Positions 63,407 through 64,000 of a DNA stretch of 64,000 bases are shown one piece after another. The DNA lies in contig OZ234498.1 in NCBI GenBank assembly GCA_965153455.1, positions 16,368,001 through 16,432,000 on the forward strand. Reading direction: 5' to 3'. The DNA comes from Sphagnum compactum. Taxonomy: Eukaryota; Bryophyta; Sphagnopsida; Sphagnales. Under the pieces are notes generated by a model. It worked only from the letters and a program-made list of their open reading frames with translations, was not told the DNA's origin and did no database searches. The first letter of the stretch is position 1. Each line of letters starts with the position of its first letter. A program made the position numbers and the translations under genes.

Positions 63407-63825
63407 TCAACATAATGAAGTTCCAAAGCTTGCCATCTTGCCAAACAAGTTGAGGTGAGATACAAGATGAAAATGATGTACACCATAGGATTGGTCAAGG
63501 CTTGTCCCACACCAAAGGCTCCCTAGATTTTGCAACCTAGAGCTTCGAAACAAAACACACAATGTAAAGTTGCAAAAGTAATGAGTTAAGTAATGTTGCT
63601 TACCCATCACGGTCCAAATGATGGTGGCAAATGCTTCAATCAATGTTGTAGACACTAACAAAGACATTCCTAAGGGAAAATGTTAAATTTGCATTGTCAC
63701 ATCTGATGATGGCACCACACACTCAAAGCAAAGCAAATCTCACTATGCCACCGAACGCCACAAGCAAGCACAAAACACAAGACATACATGAAAGATGAAA
63801 AAACCAGCTCCTTCTGGAAATGGCC
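63407..63825 (-). other. Possible membrane-protein exons
   Basis: On the minus strand, a short ATG-started hydrophobic stretch (MAISRRSWFFHLSC, then VLCLLVAFGG) lies at about 63825-63730. A CCCTTAG acceptor near 63667 precedes SLLVSTTLIEAFATIIWTVM with a GGTAAGC donor. After a CTAG acceptor the reading GAFGVGQALTNPMVYIIFIL continues with YLTSTCLARWQAL. The last two pieces look like adjacent transmembrane helices, loosely NIPA/DUF803-like. Phases allow joining the second to the third. This is suggestive only. Confidence 0.3.
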
Positions 63826-63889
63826 ATGAGCTCAAGCAAAACAAAACAAAAGAAAAAAAGAAAAAGAAAAGCGAGAACTAGGAAGTGTT

Positions 63890-64000
63890 GGTTCTCTGGT
63901 GGACGAGTTGACGAGGTTCCCCTGGCCCCGGTTATTTGGGGTTCTCACCCCGGACAGTCGAGGGGATATGTAACCAAGTGAATAACCGTCGGGTATCTGT
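63890..64000. other. GC-richer window edge
   Basis: Composition shifts towards G+C at the end of the window (CCTGGCCCCGG, CACCCCGGACAGTCGAGGGG). It could be the border of a gene or element that continues outside; nothing can be named. Confidence 0.3.

Overview
This looks like nuclear DNA of a land plant: long AT-rich intergenic tracts, GT-AG introns, chloroplast-targeted proteins, a plant NRT2-type nitrate transporter, PPR-gene debris and a telo-box promoter. The PPR wording and the integrase-plus-PHD retroelement fit a seedless plant (fern, lycophyte or bryophyte) best. That is an inference from remembered family resemblance, and the species cannot be named from the sequence.

Three genes can be rebuilt exon by exon with every splice phase closing and no internal stop. 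They are chloroplast SecY (cpSecY; minus strand, 12 exons, 13782-19917, 625 aa), a high-affinity nitrate transporter NRT2 (minus, 4 exons, 27127-29976, 544 aa) and an organellar-type tyrosyl-tRNA synthetase (plus, 5 exons, 45159-47699, 569 aa). They are unrelated in pathway and show no sign of co-regulation.

Between them lie broken genes: a UDP-rhamnose synthase (RHM) dehydratase-domain fragment (1323-2145), a ubiquitin-conjugating enzyme E2 with lesions in exons 1 and 3 but a perfect last exon (2345-4590), an aldose-6-phosphate-reductase-like aldo-keto reductase (35350-36769, minus), PPR fragments (34985-35200, 38800-38920, 39225-39400, minus) and an unidentified minus-strand gene remnant (about 48870-49578).

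Mobile DNA is abundant. There is a Ty3-type integrase fragment that runs into a PHD finger (5461-6270), two hAT-like transposase fossils in opposite orientation (11940-12577 minus; 52818-55065 plus), and a CACTA-like terminal-inverted-repeat family. That family has three short copies (151, 195 and 154 bp) with perfect 3-bp target duplications, one 116-bp degraded copy, and a 2038-bp relative flanked by TTA. Three loci carry kilobase-scale AT-rich minisatellites: 6496-9292, an inverted pair at 24220-26160, and an inverted pair inside the 2038-bp element at 59090-60220. No CRISPR array, rRNA or intact tRNA was seen.

The most unusual structural signal is the link between these expanded AT-rich arrays, their inverted arrangement, and CACTA-like ends with matching target duplications.
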